Source: Thalassotalea psychrophila (GTDB lineage Bacteria > Pseudomonadota > Gammaproteobacteria > Enterobacterales > Alteromonadaceae). Taken from it: DNA of 64,000 nt. Of this stretch, positions 16,248 through 26,228 are shown piece by piece. The stretch spans positions 992,001-1,056,000 of the forward strand of contig NZ_CP134145.1 of NCBI RefSeq assembly GCF_031583595.1, in the 5' to 3' direction. The position numbers were made by a program, and so were the translations under genes. Positions within the stretch are counted from its first letter, which is position 1. Every line of letters starts with the position of its first letter. The notes beneath the pieces were generated by a model, which ran no database searches, had not been told where the DNA came from, and saw only the letters and a list, made by a program, of their open reading frames with translations.

Positions 16248-16829
16248 ATGTTGTCAGCAAGATGTTTATCACACCATTTAATTTCTTTTTCACTGCTGCT
16301 GAGTTGCACTGGTTGTCTACTTGCTTCCTGTTTTAGCTATTGTGCAGAAATGGATTTACAGAGCTTCAGTATTCGTGCTCGCGTTTCTGAGGATACAATG
16401 CTGGGTAAAGATGCGCCGGAAGATTTTGAAGCGTACGATGTATCTTTGAACTTCGACCTACCTTGGAAAAACTATTCAATGTCGGGCTGGGGTATAGGCA
16501 CGAATTTGATGGCAAGCAGTGGAATTTTGCGGGGAGCGGGTAAAAATGCTCTCGTTGTTTCTCTCACCCCTGAATTGATCTTGGGGACTGAAGACAGGCG
16601 ATTTATTGTGGACTTGGGGGCAGGTGGAGCACTGTTCAGCAGACATCGCTTTGGGACGCAGGATTATGGCGGGCCTTTCCAGTTTGTCCTTACGGTGGGC
16701 GTCGCTGTTCCGCTCTACAAAAAACTGAGGCTGGGTTATCGATTTTTACACTATTCCGATGCCGGCGTTAATGGTTCAGATACTATAGGGGCAGATTTTC
16801 ACATGATCATGTTCATTTATAGATTTTGA
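16248..16829 (+). CDS. PagL-like lipid A 3-O-deacylase (acyloxyacyl hydrolase family)
   Basis: A 193-residue outer-membrane beta-barrel candidate: an N-terminal hydrophobic signal with several cysteines (FSLLLSCTGCLLASCFSYCA), amphipathic strands and a terminal aromatic FIYRF. The end carries RFLHYSDAGVNGS; His168 and Ser170 match the H-x-S catalytic pair of PagL, which removes the 3-O acyl chain of lipid A. The acidic partner is uncertain (Asp178 or Asp183 instead of a clear Glu). Sampled lines of the gene are about half G+C, clearly higher than the neighbours, suggesting transfer. It lies beside the duplicated purL ends. Confidence 0.65.
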   Translation: MLSARCLSHHLISFSLLLSCTGCLLASCFSYCAEMDLQSFSIRARVSEDTMLGKDAPEDFEAYDVSLNFDLPWKNYSMSGWGIGTNLMASSGILRGAGKNALVVSLTPELILGTEDRRFIVDLGAGGALFSRHRFGTQDYGGPFQFVLTVGVAVPLYKKLRLGYRFLHYSDAGVNGSDTIGADFHMIMFIYRF

Positions 16830-16924
16830 TCATCAACGGCTCTCTCCGTCATGGTTGGGTAAAAGCCAGTACTAAATTCGGCCTGTTATTGAAGAGATTA
16901 ATTTATTTTTAAGTATCAATATAT

Positions 16925-17016
16925 CTGGAGGGGGTCCCTCATCTCGCTCTGCTCGACAATTGCTCCTGCATTGTTCTAACTACGTGCATCCATGCACTAG
17001 TCGTGGGGGATGACGT
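16925..17016. repeat. GC-rich dispersed repeat
   Basis: Begins CTGGAGGGGGTCCCTCATC and ends GTGGGGGATGACG; the ends resemble those at 5617-5662. The middle contains GTGCATCCATGCAC, a further small palindrome. It stands out as GC-rich in an AT-rich intergenic region. Confidence 0.5.
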
Positions 17017-17048
17017 TGTATTTTTTCTATCAATATATGAGTATCAAA

Positions 17049-17075
17049 AAAGGCGCCATCAAGGCGCCTTCTGTA
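17049..17075 (-). terminator. Probable ancestral purL terminator
   Basis: AAGGCGCC-ATCAA... pairs with GGCGCCTT; read on the minus strand the stem is followed by a T run. It lies just beyond the most distal purL-end copy, in the position expected of the original purL terminator before the 160-bp copies arose. Confidence 0.75.
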
Positions 17076-17097
17076 TTCCGATAAATTCGTTGTTTAA

Positions 17098-17258
17098 CCA
17101 ACAAACTTACGAGCGTTACGGAACATTCTCACCCATGGAGAATCTTCTAGCCATTCGTCCTAGGTTCAGCGCCAAGAGTTAGCTTTTGTTAATGGCATAA
17201 AAAAAGCCAGAGATGTTAATCACTGGCTTTCTAAAATTTTTCTATGTATTACTATTAA
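17098..17258 (-). repeat. Tandem copy A of the purL 3' end (161 bp)
   Basis: Direct repeat of the last 20 or so codons of purL plus downstream DNA. Identical to the true gene end from CCAACAAACTTACG to GCCATTCGTC, then GCTGAACCTAGG replaces the native codons (bringing in-frame stops on the minus strand), then 13 bases of purL match again before a terminator hairpin (AAAGCCAG/CTGGCTTT, 17203-17230). Noncoding remnant. Confidence 0.9.
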
Positions 17259-17418
17259 CCAACAAACTTACGAGCGTTACGGAACATTCTCACCCATGGA
17301 GAATCTTCTAGCCATTCGTCCTAGGTTCAGCGCCAAGAGTTAGCTTTTGTTAATGGCATAAAAAAGCCAGAGATGTTAATCACTGGCTTTCTAAAATTTT
17401 CCTATGTATTACTATTAA
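17259..17418 (-). repeat. Tandem copy B of the purL 3' end (160 bp)
   Basis: Nearly identical to copy A: one A shorter in the A run, one T/C change near the end. It includes its own terminator hairpin (17363-17390), which now lies directly downstream of the functional purL stop at 17415-17417. Confidence 0.9.
17358..17392 (-). terminator. Current purL terminator
   Basis: Minus-strand hairpin AAAGCCAG...CTGGCTTT followed by a T run, 25 bases after the purL stop. The same hairpin is present in copy A at 17203-17230. Confidence 0.75.
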
Positions 17419-20400
17419 CCAACAAACTTACGAGCGTTACGGAACATTCTCACCCATGGAGAATCTTCTAGCCATTCGTCAGGATGCCAAGAGTTAGCAA
17501 CCGTTCTAAATACACGCTCAGGATGTGGCATCATAATCGTTACTCGACCATCGGTAGTTGTTAGTGAAGTAATACCATCTGGCGAACCGTTAGGGTTTGA
17601 TGGGTATGTTTCAGTAACTTGACCGTAGTTATCAACATAACGTACAGATACAGTACCAGAATCGTTGGCAGCACCAATTGCTTCTTCAGATTTAAATTCA
17701 GCATGACCTTCACCGTGTGACACAGCAATTGGCATACGTGAACCTTCCATACCTTTAAAGAAGATAGATGGAGATTCTTGAATTTCAACTAAAGAGAAAC
17801 GTGCTTCAAAACGCTCTGATTTGTTTTGTACAAAGTGTGGCCATAAATCTGCACCAGGAATGATTTCTTTTAAGTTAGAAAGCATCTGACAACCATTACA
17901 CACACCTAATGAGAACGTGTCTTCACGATGGAAGAAGGTACGGAACATTTCGCGAACATCATCATGGAACAATATTGATTTAGCCCAGCCTTCACCAGCG
18001 CCTAATACATCACCGTAAGAGAAACCACCACAAGCAACTAGTCCTTTAAAGTCAGCTAAGTCTACACGACCAGCTAAAACGTCAGACATATGAACATCAA
18101 TAGTTAAGAAGCCAGCACGGTCAAATGACGCTGCCATTTCAACGTGTGAGTTAACACCTTGCTCACGTAAAATTGCAACTTTCGGATTAGATTCATTTAT
18201 TGCATCTTTTGCTATATGCTCTGCAACAATATCTTCATTTAAATCGAAAGTTAGTTCCGTGTTTAAACCAGGATCTTCTGTATCAAATTTGAGTGCATGT
18301 TCTTGTTCTGCACAATCTGGGTTGTCACGTAAAGACTGCATTTTAAATGTTGTTTCTGCCCAAACCGTACGATAGTAAGTACGAGAATTAGCTAATACTT
18401 CTGTCCCATCTCGGCTGAAACGAATAAAGTCTTCATTATTGATGCGGCCAATATCAGTGAAACAATCCTGAATACCAAACTCTTCAATAATTGCGTGGAT
18501 TGCATCAACATCGTCTTCACGAATTTGAATAACCGCACCCAGCTCTTCATTAAACAATACGCTTAAATCATCACCGGCAAGTTTTGAAATATCAATATCA
18601 ACACCAGTGTGGCCAGCAAATGCCATTTCAACAACGGTAGTAAATAAACCGCCGTCACTGCGGTCATGGTAAGCAAGAAGCTTTTCTTCGCTTACTAAGC
18701 GCTGCATTGCGTTAAAGAAATTCTTTAATACTTCAGGGCTATCTACGTCTGGCGTAGTTTGACCTAATTGTTTGTAAACCTGCGCGATACATGAACCACC
18801 TAAACGATTCTTACCTTTTGATAAATCAATAGCAACAATGCGACTATCGCCTTTATCTGTACGTAGCTCTGGTGTAACCGTTTTGCGAATATCTTCTACA
18901 CGACCAAAGGCAGTGATTACCAAAGACATTGGTGAGGTAACTGATTTATCTTCACCGTTTTCATTCCACTTGGTTTTCATACTCATTGAGTCTTTACCAA
19001 CCGGAATAGTTAAACCTAACGCCGGACAAAGCTCTTCACCAATTGCATGAACCGCTTCATATAAACCAGCATCTTCACCAGGGTGACCTGCGGCCGACAT
19101 CCAGTTAGCAGATAACTTAATGCGATTTAAATCGCCAATGTCAGTACCGGCAATATTTGTTAACGACTCTGCTACTGCTAAACGAGCAGATGCGCCAAAG
19201 TTCAATAATGCCACAGGTGTTCTTTCACCAAGTGCCATTGCTTCACCGTGGTAAGTGTCTAATGCTGCAGCAGTAACACCACAATCGGCAACAGGAACCT
19301 GCCAAGGGCCAACCATTTGGTCACGGTTAACCATACCCGTAACAGTACGATCACCAATAGTGATTAAGAATGTTTTCTCTGCAACAGTCGGTAGACGTAA
19401 AATACGATCAGCGGCATCTTCTAGCTTAATATCATTTAACTTAAGCTCAGCGCCAGTTTCAGTTAAACGCTCTACATCACGATGAAGCTTCGGTGTTTTA
19501 CCTAATAAAAGATCAAGCGATAAATCGATAGGGCTGTTATCAAAATGGCTATCAGTAACGGTTAAGTGCTCTTCTTCAGTAGCATAACCCACAACAGCAA
19601 ATGGCGCTCGTTCACGTTCACAAATTGCTCTGAACTCATCCATGCGTTCTGGTGCTATTGCCATAACATAACGTTCTTGTGACTCGTTACACCAAATTTC
19701 AAGTGGCGACATGCTGCGTTCATCGTTTGGTACATTACGAAGTTCAAAGTTACCACCACGGCCACCATCAGAAACTAGTTCTGGGAATGCGTTTGATAAA
19801 CCACCAGCACCAACATCGTGAATGAATAAAATTGGGTTGTCATCGCCAAGTTGCCAACAACGGTCAATAACTTCCTGACAACGTCGTTCCATTTCAGGGT
19901 TTTCACGCTGAACAGAGGCAAAGTCTAAGTTTTCAGCAGACTGACCAGAAGCCATACTTGAGGCTGCTGAACCACCAAGACCAATGTTCATTGCCGGACC
20001 ACCTAAAGCAACTAAGTTAGCGCCAACAACAATCTCGCCTTTTTGTACGTGTTCGTCACGAATGTTACCTAAACCACCGGCAATCATGATTGGTTTGTGA
20101 TAACCACGAACTTCCAAACCATTAAATGATTGTACTTGTTCTTCATAAGTACGGAAGTAACCTAAAATTGCCGGACGACCAAATTCATTGTTAAATGCTG
20201 CGCCGCCTAATGGGCCTTCCATCATAATGTCAAAAGCAGTAACGATGCGCTCAGGTTTACCAAAGTTTGTTTCCCATGGTTGTTCAAAACCTGGAATACG
20301 TAGATTTGAAACACTGAAACCAACTAAGCCAGCTTTTGGTTTAGAACCAATACCAGTAGCACCCTCATCTCGAATTTCACCACCAGAACCTGTAGCGGCG

Positions 20401-21335
20401 CCAGGGTAAGGAGAAATAGCAGTAGGGTGATTATGCGTTTCAACTTTCATTAATATTTGAATGTCTTCTTGCGTGTACTCATAAGCTTTAGTTTCTGGGT
20501 TAGCAAAAAAACGTCCTGCTTCAGAGCCGACCATAACTGCAGCGTTATCAGAATATGCACTTAAAACGTAATCACCATTTAATTCATGAGTGTTACGGAT
20601 CATTTTAAATAATGATTTTGGCTGTTTTTGGCCATCAATGGTCCAGTCAGCATTAAATATTTTATGACGACAATGCTCAGAGTTCGCTTGTGCGAACATG
20701 TATAATTCGATATCGGTCGGGTTACGGCCTAAACTGGTGAAGTTTTCTAATAAGTAATCAATTTCATCGCTAGAAATTGCTAAACCTAACTCTACGTTAG
20801 CTGTTTCTAATGCCTCTCGGCCACCAGCGAGTAAATCAACTGTTGTGTATTCAGTCGGTTCAGCAGTTGCAAATAACGTGTTAGCGTCATTAATATCAGT
20901 AAAAATCACTTCCATCATGCGGTCATGAATTAAGTTAGCAAGTTGTGCTGTTTGCTCTGCTGTTAACTCACTACTGGTTTGAATGTAGTAAGCCATACCA
21001 CGCTCTAAACGGATGATGTTTGTTAAACCACAATTGTGAGCAATATCAGTAGACTTTGAAGACCAAGGTGAAATAGTACCTGGGCGTGGTGTTACTAATA
21101 GAAACGTACCTGCTGGCTCATGCTCTTCGATACTTGGGCCATAGGTTAATAATTTTTCCAGCTTGTTTAGTTCATCACTGCTTAATGCTTCACTGTTGTG
21201 TGAAAAATGCATAAATTCAGCGTAAACGTCTGTTACAGGAAGATTTAATTGCTCACATTGTGAAAGCAATTTACTAATTCTGAAATCGGAAAGCGCAGGT
21301 GCGCCGCGTAAGATTTCCATAGAGGTAGTCACCAT
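17415..21335 (-). CDS. purL: Phosphoribosylformylglycinamidine synthase, large single-chain type
   Basis: Catalyses the ATP- and glutamine-dependent conversion of FGAR to FGAM in purine synthesis. The 1306 residues fit the gammaproteobacterial single-chain form. Order: N-terminal domain ([19 protein letters not shown]), synthetase core ([51 protein letters not shown]), then a C-terminal glutaminase with nucleophile Cys in [10 protein letters not shown] and His/Glu in PHPERVFR. The E. coli protein starts at MEILRGSPAL, corresponding to an ATG at 21320, so that start is a fair alternative. The stop lies at the border of the tandem purL-end copies. Divergent from mltF. Confidence 0.97.
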   Translation of the reverse strand: MVTTSMEILRGAPALSDFRISKLLSQCEQLNLPVTDVYAEFMHFSHNSEALSSDELNKLEKLLTYGPSIEEHEPAGTFLLVTPRPGTISPWSSKSTDIAHNCGLTNIIRLERGMAYYIQTSSELTAEQTAQLANLIHDRMMEVIFTDINDANTLFATAEPTEYTTVDLLAGGREALETANVELGLAISSDEIDYLLENFTSLGRNPTDIELYMFAQANSEHCRHKIFNADWTIDGQKQPKSLFKMIRNTHELNGDYVLSAYSDNAAVMVGSEAGRFFANPETKAYEYTQEDIQILMKVETHNHPTAISPYPGAATGSGGEIRDEGATGIGSKPKAGLVGFSVSNLRIPGFEQPWETNFGKPERIVTAFDIMMEGPLGGAAFNNEFGRPAILGYFRTYEEQVQSFNGLEVRGYHKPIMIAGGLGNIRDEHVQKGEIVVGANLVALGGPAMNIGLGGSAASSMASGQSAENLDFASVQRENPEMERRCQEVIDRCWQLGDDNPILFIHDVGAGGLSNAFPELVSDGGRGGNFELRNVPNDERSMSPLEIWCNESQERYVMAIAPERMDEFRAICERERAPFAVVGYATEEEHLTVTDSHFDNSPIDLSLDLLLGKTPKLHRDVERLTETGAELKLNDIKLEDAADRILRLPTVAEKTFLITIGDRTVTGMVNRDQMVGPWQVPVADCGVTAAALDTYHGEAMALGERTPVALLNFGASARLAVAESLTNIAGTDIGDLNRIKLSANWMSAAGHPGEDAGLYEAVHAIGEELCPALGLTIPVGKDSMSMKTKWNENGEDKSVTSPMSLVITAFGRVEDIRKTVTPELRTDKGDSRIVAIDLSKGKNRLGGSCIAQVYKQLGQTTPDVDSPEVLKNFFNAMQRLVSEEKLLAYHDRSDGGLFTTVVEMAFAGHTGVDIDISKLAGDDLSVLFNEELGAVIQIREDDVDAIHAIIEEFGIQDCFTDIGRINNEDFIRFSRDGTEVLANSRTYYRTVWAETTFKMQSLRDNPDCAEQEHALKFDTEDPGLNTELTFDLNEDIVAEHIAKDAINESNPKVAILREQGVNSHVEMAASFDRAGFLTIDVHMSDVLAGRVDLADFKGLVACGGFSYGDVLGAGEGWAKSILFHDDVREMFRTFFHREDTFSLGVCNGCQMLSNLKEIIPGADLWPHFVQNKSERFEARFSLVEIQESPSIFFKGMEGSRMPIAVSHGEGHAEFKSEEAIGAANDSGTVSVRYVDNYGQVTETYPSNPNGSPDGITSLTTTDGRVTIMMPHPERVFRTVANSWHPDEWLEDSPWVRMFRNARKFVG

Positions 21336-21560
21336 AGTTATATTAATATCAATTCCATTAAATTTCTGAACTTACAAAGGGTTAAGAAATGCAATGGAAT
21401 TGTTACTTTAAAACGATTGTTTTTCGTACATATTTTATTGGTTTTTCGCGCGCATTATAAAAGAATTAGCACCATTTAGTAAGTGCAAAACAGATTGTTT
21501 ATAAACTAAATTAAAAAAAGACTGTAAAAAATGTACAAATGACTTCACAATGAAATTGAT

Positions 21561-22991
21561 ATGAAAAAAATACTCTATAAATTTAAAAACATAGCGTCGT
21601 CTTTAACAAGTTTATTAGTTGTTACAGTTTTTCTGTTAACTGCTTGTTCAAATGATAATGAGCCAACTGATTTACAGCAAATTGTTAAACGCGGAACGTT
21701 AAAAGTAGGGACATTATTTGGTCCTAACAGTTACTACCTAGGTGCTACCGGACCACGTGGGTTTGAATTTGAATTAGCACAAGCTTATGCAGATTATTTG
21801 GGAGTAGAGTTAGAAATAGTACCAAGTTATACCTTAAATGAATTATTCCCTAAGATAGACAATGGTGATGTTGATATCCTTGCTGCCGGTTTATCAGTGA
21901 CTCCAGAGCGTCTTACTAAATATCGATTCACCCCAAGTTACGCTGACGTCAGTCAAAAGTTAGTATTCAAACAGGGGCGCGAATGGCCACGTAAAATAGA
22001 AGATTTTTCTGGTAGTTTGAAAGTCGCTGAACATTCTAGTCATGCCGAAAATTTACAAACACTAAAAGTCGAACACCCTAATTTATCCTGGACTGTAACC
22101 GACGAATTTGATTCAGATGAGTTGCTGCTAGAAGTGCTGGAAGACCGTTTAGATTTTACCATTGCTGACAGTAATTCCTTGGCCATTAATCGTCGCTATT
22201 ATCCTGAAATTAGTGTCGCTTTTACCATTCAACAACCAAAACCCATTGCCTGGGTTCTAAGTAAGGAAGGTGACGATGCTTTGCTTGCCTCTCTGGTCGA
22301 ATTTTTTGGTGAAGCTCACCATGATGGCACTATTTTAACACTTGAAGATAAGTACTATGGTCACATTCAAGAATTTAATTATGTTGATACTCGTACCTTT
22401 ATTGCAGCAGTAGAAAGTAAACTGCCGAAATATCGTCCTATATTTGAACGTCATGGTGTAGAAATGGACTGGCGATTTTTGGCTGCAATTAGTTATCAAG
22501 AATCTCATTGGGACCCCCATGCTCGCTCTTATACGGGGGTTCGAGGTATGATGATGTTAACGTTGCCAACGGCTAAACAAATGGGTGTTAAAAGCAGGCT
22601 TGATGCCGAACAAAGCATACAAGGCGGGGCAAAATATTTCTTGCAGTTAATCAACCGCATTCCAGCACGCATTAAAAACCCTGATCGCAAATGGTTTGCT
22701 TTAGCTGCATATAATGTTGGTTGGGGGCATATGGAAGATGCAAGAGTGATCACTGAACGCCGCGGCGGCGATCCTGATCGCTGGGTTGACGTTAAAGAAT
22801 CTTTACCCTTGTTAAAACAACGAAAATATTATAAAAATACTAAGTACGGTTATGCCCGTGGTGATGAACCGGTACGTTACGTAGAAAATATTCGTGCTTA
22901 CTACGACACGCTTTTATTTTTAGAAAAAGATGAAAGTGCGCCAGATGAGCCCGAACCCGTTGTAGAAGAAAGCAATACTGATGCTAGTTAA
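21561..22991 (+). CDS. mltF: Membrane-bound lytic murein transglycosylase F
   Basis: A 476-residue lipoprotein-like exported enzyme that cleaves peptidoglycan glycan chains. The N-terminus has a hydrophobic signal ending LLTACSND (lipobox-like). Residues about 40-265 form a solute-binding SBP_bac_3 domain ([29 protein letters not shown]), which regulates rather than transports. From about 285 there is an SLT domain: [14 protein letters not shown] with the catalytic Glu, GVRGMMMLT and [11 protein letters not shown]. The C-terminal tail is acidic. Gene order purL-mltF-tadA is as in E. coli. Length is close to the usual one. Confidence 0.94.
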   Translation: MKKILYKFKNIASSLTSLLVVTVFLLTACSNDNEPTDLQQIVKRGTLKVGTLFGPNSYYLGATGPRGFEFELAQAYADYLGVELEIVPSYTLNELFPKIDNGDVDILAAGLSVTPERLTKYRFTPSYADVSQKLVFKQGREWPRKIEDFSGSLKVAEHSSHAENLQTLKVEHPNLSWTVTDEFDSDELLLEVLEDRLDFTIADSNSLAINRRYYPEISVAFTIQQPKPIAWVLSKEGDDALLASLVEFFGEAHHDGTILTLEDKYYGHIQEFNYVDTRTFIAAVESKLPKYRPIFERHGVEMDWRFLAAISYQESHWDPHARSYTGVRGMMMLTLPTAKQMGVKSRLDAEQSIQGGAKYFLQLINRIPARIKNPDRKWFALAAYNVGWGHMEDARVITERRGGDPDRWVDVKESLPLLKQRKYYKNTKYGYARGDEPVRYVENIRAYYDTLLFLEKDESAPDEPEPVVEESNTDAS

Positions 22992-23112
22992 AGCCAATTT
23001 GATTAATTTGGTATAAGACCGGTGTTTAATAATAATAATAAGTAGATAACCGACATAAAATTTTTATTTATGACCGGTATATTTACAGCAAAATATAGTG
23101 AAAGTATAAATT

Positions 23113-23238
23113 ATGCGTCCTAGATCTTGTAAAAACAACCAACGTCGTCGCCAATTAAAAGCCTGTAATCGTAAAGTTAATGCTCGTTATCGAGTATTTT
23201 TCAGAGCAGTTCTGTTGAACTCGGAACCAATAAAATAA
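23113..23238 (+). CDS. Candidate 41-residue arginine-rich small protein
   Basis: An ATG ORF of 41 codons between mltF and the end of tadA: MRPRSCKNNQRRRQLKACNR followed by KVNARYRVFFRAVLLNSEPIK. It is strongly basic with two cysteines. The upstream agtgaaag could be a weak RBS. It ends four bases from the tadA stop on the other strand. I do not recognise it; coding status is uncertain because only base-level plausibility supports it. Confidence 0.35.
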   Translation: MRPRSCKNNQRRRQLKACNRKVNARYRVFFRAVLLNSEPIK

Positions 23239-23242
23239 AGAA

Positions 23243-23779
23243 TTAAAGTAAGCCTAATTTATTAGTCGCTTTAGCTGCTTTTTTCTCTTTACGTCTGCGT
23301 TTAAAAAAAGCAGACAGCATAGTGCTGCACTCTTCTTGCAATATCCCTGAAGTTACTGCAACTTGATGGTTTAATTTTTCATTATTAGTTAAGTTGAACA
23401 CACTACCACAAGAGCCTGTTTTTAAATCGCTGGCTGCAAATACCAAGCGATTTATTCGGCTATGTACCAACAAACCTGCGCACATCGGGCAGGGCTCTAA
23501 AGTGACATATAAAGTACAATCCAGCATCCGGTAGTTTTCCATATTTGGACCGGCTGCTCGTATGGCCTGCATCTCGGCGTGAGCTGAAGGATCATGTAAC
23601 TGTATCGATTGATTCCAACCTTTAGCGATCACTTCACCATTACAGACTAAAACAGCACCGACAGGGATCTCTCCTTCTGACTCAGCTTTTTCAGCAAGCA
23701 ATATGGCTTGGCGCATATAGGCTTGATCAATTTCTAATTGTGACACTGTGCTTTCTTCTATACTGCTCATATCATTCAT
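23243..23779 (-). CDS. tadA: tRNA-specific adenosine deaminase
   Basis: Converts A34 to inosine in tRNA-Arg(ACG). The 178 residues carry the zinc deaminase signature: His67-Ala-Glu69 (SAHAEMQAI) and PCPMC with Cys97 and Cys100, plus VGAVLVCNGEVIAKGWN near 40. The tail FFKRRRKEKKAAKATNKLG is basic, as usual for RNA binding. Translation might begin at ATG codon 4. It follows hemW by 8 bases and belongs to the rdgB-hemW-tadA minus-strand unit. Confidence 0.95.
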   Translation of the reverse strand: MNDMSSIEESTVSQLEIDQAYMRQAILLAEKAESEGEIPVGAVLVCNGEVIAKGWNQSIQLHDPSAHAEMQAIRAAGPNMENYRMLDCTLYVTLEPCPMCAGLLVHSRINRLVFAASDLKTGSCGSVFNLTNNEKLNHQVAVTSGILQEECSTMLSAFFKRRRKEKKAAKATNKLGLL

Positions 23780-23787
23780 GGGTAATG

Positions 23788-24945
23788 TTAAAGGAAAATA
23801 CTCAGTAAATCATTTAAGTAACGATGACCTTGGTGGCTTACTTGCCAATAACCATTGCTTTCTTCAACTAATTGTTTATTTTTTGCTGTTTGTAACCCGT
23901 CAATTACGGTCTCTCGTGATAACCCCGTAGCCGCTTCATAATCCTCTAAACTAAAAGGCTTAAACAAACGTAATCGGTTCATCAGATATTCAAAAGGACG
24001 TTCAGCATCGGGCACAGTATGTATTTGATCAAGGTGCTCTCGTTCATCATCCATATATCCTTTTGGATGTTTTACTTTAACCGTTCGATATATCTCATTC
24101 TCTGCTGACATCGAAATTTTGCCATGGGCACCACAACCAATACCTAAGTAATCACCATTTTGCCAGTAGTTAAGATTATGCTGACATTGATATTCATCGC
24201 CTTTACTAAATGCCGATATTTCATATTGCTTATAGCCCGCGTTAGCTAAAAGCTCAAAACCTTGCTCTTGAATATCCCATAGTACATCATCATCAGGCAA
24301 TGTTGGCGGTTTTGAATAGAACGAGGTATTCGGCTCTATGGTTAATTGATACCAAGATAAATGCTTTGGCTCTAACGCAATTGCTTGCCTTAAATCATCT
24401 AAAGCACCTTCGATAGATTGCTGCTCAAGGCCGTGCATTAAATCTAAATTAAAGCTGTTAATACCACAACCTTGGGCAATCTGCGCTGCGCGCACGGCTT
24501 GTTCACTGTCATGAATACGGCCTAGCTTGATTAACTTATCTGAAGAAAAACTTTGCACGCCAATGGAAATTCTATTCACTCCTGCTTGATAAAAGCCTTC
24601 AAACTTTCCTGCTTCAACGGTGCCCGGGTTTGCCTCTAAAGTAACTTCAACTTGAAAACTAGGGTCAGAGTCAGGTTTAAAGCGTTTAAATACTTCTTTG
24701 AGTAATTGCTCAATCGCGTCGCTACTAAACAAGCTTGGCGTGCCTCCACCAATAAAAATAGAGTGCAAAGGACGGTCAATATTAAACCGGGAAATATCAG
24801 CATCCAAGTCGGCAAGTAAGTGACGAATGTAAGCTTGTTCGTCGATATCTGCCTTAAGTGCATGTGAATTAAAATCACAATAAGGGCATTTTTGCACACA
24901 CCAAGGGATGTGAATATAGAGTGATAATGGTGGTGATATCAACAA
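23788..24945 (-). CDS. hemW: Radical SAM heme chaperone HemW
   Basis: A 385-residue radical SAM protein. IHIPWCVQKCPYCDFNSHA holds the 4Fe-4S cysteines Cys16, Cys20 and Cys23; the extra Cys of CPO-type HemN (CxxxCxxCxC) is Phe here, as is typical of HemW, which delivers heme rather than oxidising coproporphyrinogen. GGGTPSLF and the ISIGVQSFS motif follow. There is no ATG before the conserved N-terminus; the start appears to be TTG at 24945 (an adjacent TTG is also possible), 27 bases after the rdgB stop. Conserved rdgB-hemW order. Confidence 0.93.
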   Translation of the reverse strand: MLISPPLSLYIHIPWCVQKCPYCDFNSHALKADIDEQAYIRHLLADLDADISRFNIDRPLHSIFIGGGTPSLFSSDAIEQLLKEVFKRFKPDSDPSFQVEVTLEANPGTVEAGKFEGFYQAGVNRISIGVQSFSSDKLIKLGRIHDSEQAVRAAQIAQGCGINSFNLDLMHGLEQQSIEGALDDLRQAIALEPKHLSWYQLTIEPNTSFYSKPPTLPDDDVLWDIQEQGFELLANAGYKQYEISAFSKGDEYQCQHNLNYWQNGDYLGIGCGAHGKISMSAENEIYRTVKVKHPKGYMDDEREHLDQIHTVPDAERPFEYLMNRLRLFKPFSLEDYEAATGLSRETVIDGLQTAKNKQLVEESNGYWQVSHQGHRYLNDLLSIFL

Positions 24946-24972
24946 AGCTTTAATCTCAACAATCGAATTTCA

Positions 24973-25563
24973 TTATATATTAAAGCTTTGCAGCAACTTA
25001 GCTAACGCTTTACCACGATGGCTTAGTTGGTTTTTAAGCTCTCTTGGTAATTGTGCTGATGTCATGTCATGATCTTTTAGCCAAAATAAAGGATCATAGC
25101 CAAAACCATGTTCCCCATGTTTTTCTGTGATTATTTCACCTTCCCAACTGCCTTGGCAAATAATTGGTGTTGGGTCGTCGCTATGACGCATATATACAAT
25201 TACACACTGGAAGCGCGCGGTACGTAGTGATGTTTCAACACCATCTAAAGCGGCTAATAATTTAGTGTTATTAGCTTTGTCATTACCGTTTTCACCTGCA
25301 TAGCGAGATGAATAAATACCAGGAGCACCTTTTAAGAAATCAACCTCTAAGCCTGAGTCGTCGGCAATTGCCGGTAAACCGGTGATCTTTGCTGCATGAC
25401 GAGCTTTGATTATGGCATTTTCAACAAAAGTTGTACCTGTTTCAGCAACTTCAGGTACGTTAAAATCACTTTGTGGCACAATTTCAATTTCATGCTCACT
25501 TAGTATTTCAGAGAATTCTTTTACTTTGCCTTTGTTACCTGTGGCTAAAACGATTTTGTTCAT
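24973..25563 (-). CDS. rdgB: XTP/dITP pyrophosphatase (non-canonical purine NTPase)
   Basis: Hydrolyses dITP, XTP and ITP to monophosphates, keeping deaminated purines out of nucleic acids. The 196 residues follow E. coli RdgB: IVLATGNKGKVKEFSEIL at the N-terminus, TFVENAIIKARHAAKITGLP, ADDSGLEVDFLKGAPGIYSS and GFGYDPLFW near 150, ending SHRGKALAKLL. The pyrophosphate- and metal-binding residues in these motifs are present. First gene of rdgB-hemW-tadA, after a terminator. Confidence 0.96.
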   Translation of the reverse strand: MNKIVLATGNKGKVKEFSEILSEHEIEIVPQSDFNVPEVAETGTTFVENAIIKARHAAKITGLPAIADDSGLEVDFLKGAPGIYSSRYAGENGNDKANNTKLLAALDGVETSLRTARFQCVIVYMRHSDDPTPIICQGSWEGEIITEKHGEHGFGYDPLFWLKDHDMTSAQLPRELKNQLSHRGKALAKLLQSFNI

Positions 25564-25608
25564 TAATGGCTACCGTGAATATTGAAAAACTGTAGAGTTT
25601 TAGGTATT

Positions 25609-25635
25609 AAAAAAGCGGCATTATACCGCTTTTTT
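25609..25635. terminator. Terminator between the DUF4426 gene and rdgB
   Basis: AAAAAAGCGG-CATTATA-CCGCTTTTTT, a perfect hairpin with A and T runs on both sides. It separates the DUF4426 gene from rdgB on the minus strand. Confidence 0.85.
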
Positions 25636-25674
25636 GATGATCCTGATAAAAGATTTTAGAATATCAACTTGATA

Positions 25675-26118
25675 TCATTGCTTCACATAAAATTTTTGCT
25701 GAAACTGCAAACGATGTTCTTTGCCATTATTGTTAATTAAAATATCAAAACGATAGGTCTCATCATTGGGATATTTAACTGTAGTGATGTAGTAAATGGC
25801 ACTACCTTCTTTAATTTCATCAAACTCTAATGTCATTGGTTGACCAATTAAGTTTGTTGCTTTGCCTGAAATACCAACCTTAAGGGCAGGGTTACCTTCT
25901 TGGCCAGTATCAAGTACTGATATATTGACAAAACCACGATAGCTACTGCGCTCAATACCATAGGTTTTAGCAATGTCAGGTTGTAATATTGTCGTTGGCA
26001 GGCCAATGTAATGAACTTCTAAGTCATCAAATTTTTTCATATTTTCAGCAATAGCAAAGCTGCTAAAACCTAGAAGTACAAAAATCAGTAATATATTTTT
26101 AGTAATAAATTTAAACAT
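25675..26118 (-). CDS. Exported DUF4426 family protein
   Basis: A 147-residue protein with a signal peptide (FITKNILLIFVLLGFSSFAIAE). The mature part contains FDDLEVHYIGLPTTILQPDIAKTYGI, RGFVNISVLD and KVGISGKATNLIGQPMTLEF, matching DUF4426, a periplasmic family of unknown function that in many gammaproteobacteria sits beside yggT and rdgB, as here. A good RBS (gagaggg) precedes the ATG. Probably an immunoglobulin-like beta fold; no catalytic residues seen. Confidence 0.82.
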   Translation of the reverse strand: MFKFITKNILLIFVLLGFSSFAIAENMKKFDDLEVHYIGLPTTILQPDIAKTYGIERSSYRGFVNISVLDTGQEGNPALKVGISGKATNLIGQPMTLEFDEIKEGSAIYYITTVKYPNDETYRFDILINNNGKEHRLQFQQKFYVKQ

Positions 26119-26228
26119 AAGCCCTCTCTTGATAGGGGTGTGTTACAAACAGCAATACTGTTAATTATAGTCGCTCTATAAAAATAGACCGTATATATAA
26201 ATAAGTGCTTACAGCGGCTTATTTAAAT

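Larger units (their letters stand above)
16830..17414. other. 585-base intergenic region with repeats between the pagL-like gene and purL
   Basis: No convincing gene. From left to right it holds a weak hairpin after the pagL-like gene, a GC-rich dispersed repeat (16925-17016), a terminator reading in the purL direction (17049-17075), and two tandem copies of the last part of purL with attached terminators (17098-17418). Confidence 0.85.

Noticed and set aside
21400..21440. PurR-box-like sequence upstream of purL (AACGATTGTTTTTCGT)
   Set aside because: It matches the PurR consensus poorly and lacks the central CG symmetry; needs a matrix search.
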